Origin: an uncultured Pelagibacteraceae bacterium
GTDB taxonomy: Bacteria > Pseudomonadota > Alphaproteobacteria > Pelagibacterales > Pelagibacteraceae
Direction of reading: 5' to 3'
Length of the DNA: 64,000 bases
Assembly (NCBI GenBank): GCA_902514695.1
Contig: CABXRR010000001.1
Coordinates: 1-64,000 of the forward strand
Positions 61,323 to 64,000 of this stretch are shown piece after piece. The notes below the pieces were generated by a model that searched no databases, was not told the origin of the DNA, and worked only from the letters and a program-made list of their open reading frames with translations. Numbering within the stretch: the first letter of the stretch is position 1; every line of letters begins with the position of its first letter. A program made the position numbers and the translations under genes.

Positions 61323-62093
61323 TTATCTGCTTCTTGCACCAGCTGAACTAACTGCAGCAGCCCAGATTACTAGACCGAATGCAATTTTGTTTATAAAGTC
61401 AGCTAAGTTGTAAACAACGTTAAGTGAGTTAGCATCTACACCACCTGTTAGGTAACCAAATACGTAACCTAATGGGTAAATAGCCCAACCTACTGTAACG
61501 ATCATTCTCATTGCACCAAATGCGGTTACAAGAGCTTTGTTTCCACTTTTTGAAGCAGCTTTACCAGCTTCACCTGAGAATATTTCATAAAGAATGTATA
61601 CCCAACCTGCCATACCGATTACAAAACCAAGTGTAGCGTTGATGTATCCAGCTTCTCCTAAATATCCACCGATTAACATTACTAATGATCCAATTAACAA
61701 TCTCCAGAAAATTCCAGAATTTGCTTTTCTTACAGCTACTAGAATTAAATAGAACTCTATCATCTGTAATGGAACAGTAATTAACCAGTCAATGTATCTG
61801 TATACTGTTGGTGAATCACCTGTACTCACCCATACATCTCTCATGTACATGTAGTGGATGAATGCAATACCAGTTACAAGACCTGCAACAGTTACTGACG
61901 TTTTCCAGCCAGGAGCAACAGTACTTCTTTCCATGAAGAAGAATGCTGTAGCAGCCAACATACCCATTGAAATTACCCAAAAGGAAATTCCAACGAAGTC
62001 ATCTTGTGCTAACATCGCGGTCTCAGCGTTTGCTACACCTGTAATACCCATAAGGGCAACAGCTGTAAGAGCAAACAGTTTAAGTTTTTTCAT
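61323..62093 (-). CDS. Proteorhodopsin, predicted blue-absorbing proton pump
   Basis: RYIDWLITVPLQMIEFYLI (Asp97/Thr101/Gln105/Glu108 in GPR numbering), FIHYMYMRDVW (His75), Schiff-base lysine in NLADFINKIAFG; signal peptide. Confidence 0.97.
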   Translation of the reverse strand: MKKLKLFALTAVALMGITGVANAETAMLAQDDFVGISFWVISMGMLAATAFFFMERSTVAPGWKTSVTVAGLVTGIAFIHYMYMRDVWVSTGDSPTVYRYIDWLITVPLQMIEFYLILVAVRKANSGIFWRLLIGSLVMLIGGYLGEAGYINATLGFVIGMAGWVYILYEIFSGEAGKAASKSGNKALVTAFGAMRMIVTVGWAIYPLGYVFGYLTGGVDANSLNVVYNLADFINKIAFGLVIWAAAVSSAGARSR

Positions 62094-62309
62094 AAAAAAC
62101 TCCCTCTTTAGTTAGTTTTTACTTTATTAGTTTATATAAACTAGGCTTAAGCTTCCCTAAGCCAAAGTTGTGCGTTAAATACCAAATTAAAAGACTTAAT
62201 TGAAGACTTAATTGTCATTAATTTACATTGATTTTACTGACTTTTTAAAATTAAATACAATTTATAAGTTAAAAATCAAAAAAAGGGTGATAACGAATCA
62301 GTTTTTCAA

Positions 62310-64000
62310 ATGTCAGATAAATTCAATAAAATCTACGAACAATCAATAAATAATCCTGAGAAATTTTGGAGTGATGCATCAAACGACATCTTTTGGTTTA
62401 AAAAACCAACTAAGATTTTAAATAACTCAAACCCTCCTTTTTACAAATGGTTCGAAGATGGAGTAACAAACACTTGTTACAATGCATTAGATGTTCATAT
62501 TGATCGAGGAAATGGAAAAAGAATTGCACTAATATACGACAGTCCAATCACGGGTAATAAAAGTAAGTTTACTTATGAGGAACTCAGATCAAAAGTTTCA
62601 AAATTTGCTGGAGCTCTTAAAGATCAAGGTGTTAATAAAGGAGACAGAGTAATCATTTACATGCCCATGATACCAGAGGCAGTAGTAGCTATGCTTGCAA
62701 GTGCAAGAATAGGAGCAATACACTCAGTGGTGTTTGGAGGATTTGCCTCTAATGAGCTTGCCAGCAGAATTGATGACAGCAAAGCAAAAGTATTAGTCAC
62801 TGCTTCTTGTGGTTTTGAGCCAGGAAGAACAGTTGAGTATAAACCTTTAGTAGACGAAGCCATTAAACAAGCCAAACATAAAATTGATAAGATGATTTTA
62901 TTTCAAAGACCAGGTCATGAAGTAAAATTAAATGCTCCTAACGAAGTTAGTTGGAAGGAAGTCGTTTCAGCAGCAAAAGAAATTGATTGTGTTGAAATGA
63001 ATTCAAATGAATTTGCTTATATACTTTATACTTCAGGAACAACAGGAACTCCTAAAGGTATTGTAAGAGATATTGGTGGACATATTGTTGCATTAAAATG
63101 GACAATGAAAAATATATACAACATAGATGAGGGTGACATATGGTGGTCTGCAAGTGATATAGGTTGGATAGTTGGGCACTCTTATATTGTTTACGCTCCA
63201 CTGTTTAAAGGTTGTACGACTGTATTATTCGAAGGAAAGCCAGTTGGAACACCAGATGCTGGTGCTTTTTGGAAAATTATATCTGAATACAAAGTTAAAT
63301 CTTTGTTCACAGCTCCAACTGCTTTTAGGGCAATTAAAAAAGAAGATCCAGATGGAAAATTTTTTTCTAAATATGATTTGAGTAAATTTGAAAGTCTTTT
63401 TCTTGCAGGTGAAAGAGCAGACCCAGATACGATTAAATGGGCTGAAAATCTATTAAAGGTTCCTGTAATAGACCATTGGTGGCAAACTGAAACAAGTTGG
63501 GCAATAAGTTCAAATTGTACAGGTATTGAAATGATGAAAACTAAATATGGTTCTGCATGTAAAGCTGTTCCTGGTTATGATGTAAAAATTATTAAATCGG
63601 ATCAAACTTTAGCAAAGCCAAATGAAATGGGGGACATTGTAGTTAAACTTCCTTTACCTCCTGGAACCTTCCCGACTCTTTGGAATGCCGATCAAAGATA
63701 CAAAGAAAACTATATGTCTAATTATGAAGGTTATTATCAAACTTATGATGCAGGTCATATAGATGAAGATGGATATATTTGGATAATGTCTAGAACTGAC
63801 GACATTATTAATGTCGCTGGTCATAGATTATCAACTGGTGCTATTGAGGAAGTTCTATCTGAACACCAATCAGTTGCTGAATGTGCGGTTCTAGGAATTG
63901 CAGATAAATTGAAAGGACAATTGCCAATTGGATTAATAGTATTAAAAGCAGGTGTAGATAAAGAAAATGAGACGATATCTAAAGAATGTATTCAAATGGT
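62310..64000 (+). CDS. prpE: Propionyl/acyl-CoA synthetase (PrpE-like), 3' end outside the window
   Basis: ATG 62310, open to window end; NSNPPFYKWFEDGVTNTCYNALD, YILYTSGTTGTPKGIVRDIGGH, SASDIGWIVGHSYIVYAPL, WWQTETSWAI, SRTDDIINVAGHRLSTGAIEE. Confidence 0.9.
   Translation, partial: MSDKFNKIYEQSINNPEKFWSDASNDIFWFKKPTKILNNSNPPFYKWFEDGVTNTCYNALDVHIDRGNGKRIALIYDSPITGNKSKFTYEELRSKVSKFAGALKDQGVNKGDRVIIYMPMIPEAVVAMLASARIGAIHSVVFGGFASNELASRIDDSKAKVLVTASCGFEPGRTVEYKPLVDEAIKQAKHKIDKMILFQRPGHEVKLNAPNEVSWKEVVSAAKEIDCVEMNSNEFAYILYTSGTTGTPKGIVRDIGGHIVALKWTMKNIYNIDEGDIWWSASDIGWIVGHSYIVYAPLFKGCTTVLFEGKPVGTPDAGAFWKIISEYKVKSLFTAPTAFRAIKKEDPDGKFFSKYDLSKFESLFLAGERADPDTIKWAENLLKVPVIDHWWQTETSWAISSNCTGIEMMKTKYGSACKAVPGYDVKIIKSDQTLAKPNEMGDIVVKLPLPPGTFPTLWNADQRYKENYMSNYEGYYQTYDAGHIDEDGYIWIMSRTDDIINVAGHRLSTGAIEEVLSEHQSVAECAVLGIADKLKGQLPIGLIVLKAGVDKENETISKECIQM

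Noticed and set aside
61858-62115. 85-aa ORF antisense to the proteorhodopsin N terminus
   Set aside because: Antisense to a strongly conserved gene; no motif support.
1-64000. CRISPR array, prophage, transposon, tRNA or rRNA genes
   Set aside because: Scanned by eye for regular repeats, integrase/transposase motifs and tRNA-like TTCGANTC arms; none convincing. Small tRNA-like elements could still be missed without a covariance search.

Overview
The window is compact and AT-rich, about 95% coding, and looks like a streamlined marine alphaproteobacterium of the SAR11/Pelagibacter type (inferred from gene content and composition; no search was run). I found no rRNA, tRNA, CRISPR array or transposable element. 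Main blocks: (1) NAD-dependent formate dehydrogenase locus (HPP membrane protein, fdhD, fused FdsG-FdsB, FdsA, selO). (2) A cyclopropane/modified fatty-acid cluster (SDR, DUF3833, Cfa-like, DUF1365, FAD oxidoreductase) beside tspO. (3) gcvT-H-P behind a tandem glycine riboswitch whose second P1 helix appears to include the gcvT start codon. (4) 5-oxoprolinase genes pxpA/B/C and a TRAP transporter. (5) panB, guaA and a short guaB that lacks the CBS domains. (6) pssA/psd, icd, alaS, recA, tolC. (7) umuDC with an alphaproteobacterial-type SOS box (GAAC-N7-GAAC) directly abutting the umuD start, and a near match upstream of recA. (8) An accessory block of predicted secreted enzymes: three polysaccharide-lyase-like paralogs, an alpha/beta hydrolase and three tandem beta-lactamase-fold serine hydrolases. 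This is the best candidate for an undescribed system. (9) dksA followed by two tiny overlapping membrane ORFs missed by the ORF track. (10) An ehu-like ABC transporter. (11) A proteorhodopsin with Gln at the spectral tuning site, with ferredoxin, reductase and GST genes, divergent from a partial prpE-like gene.
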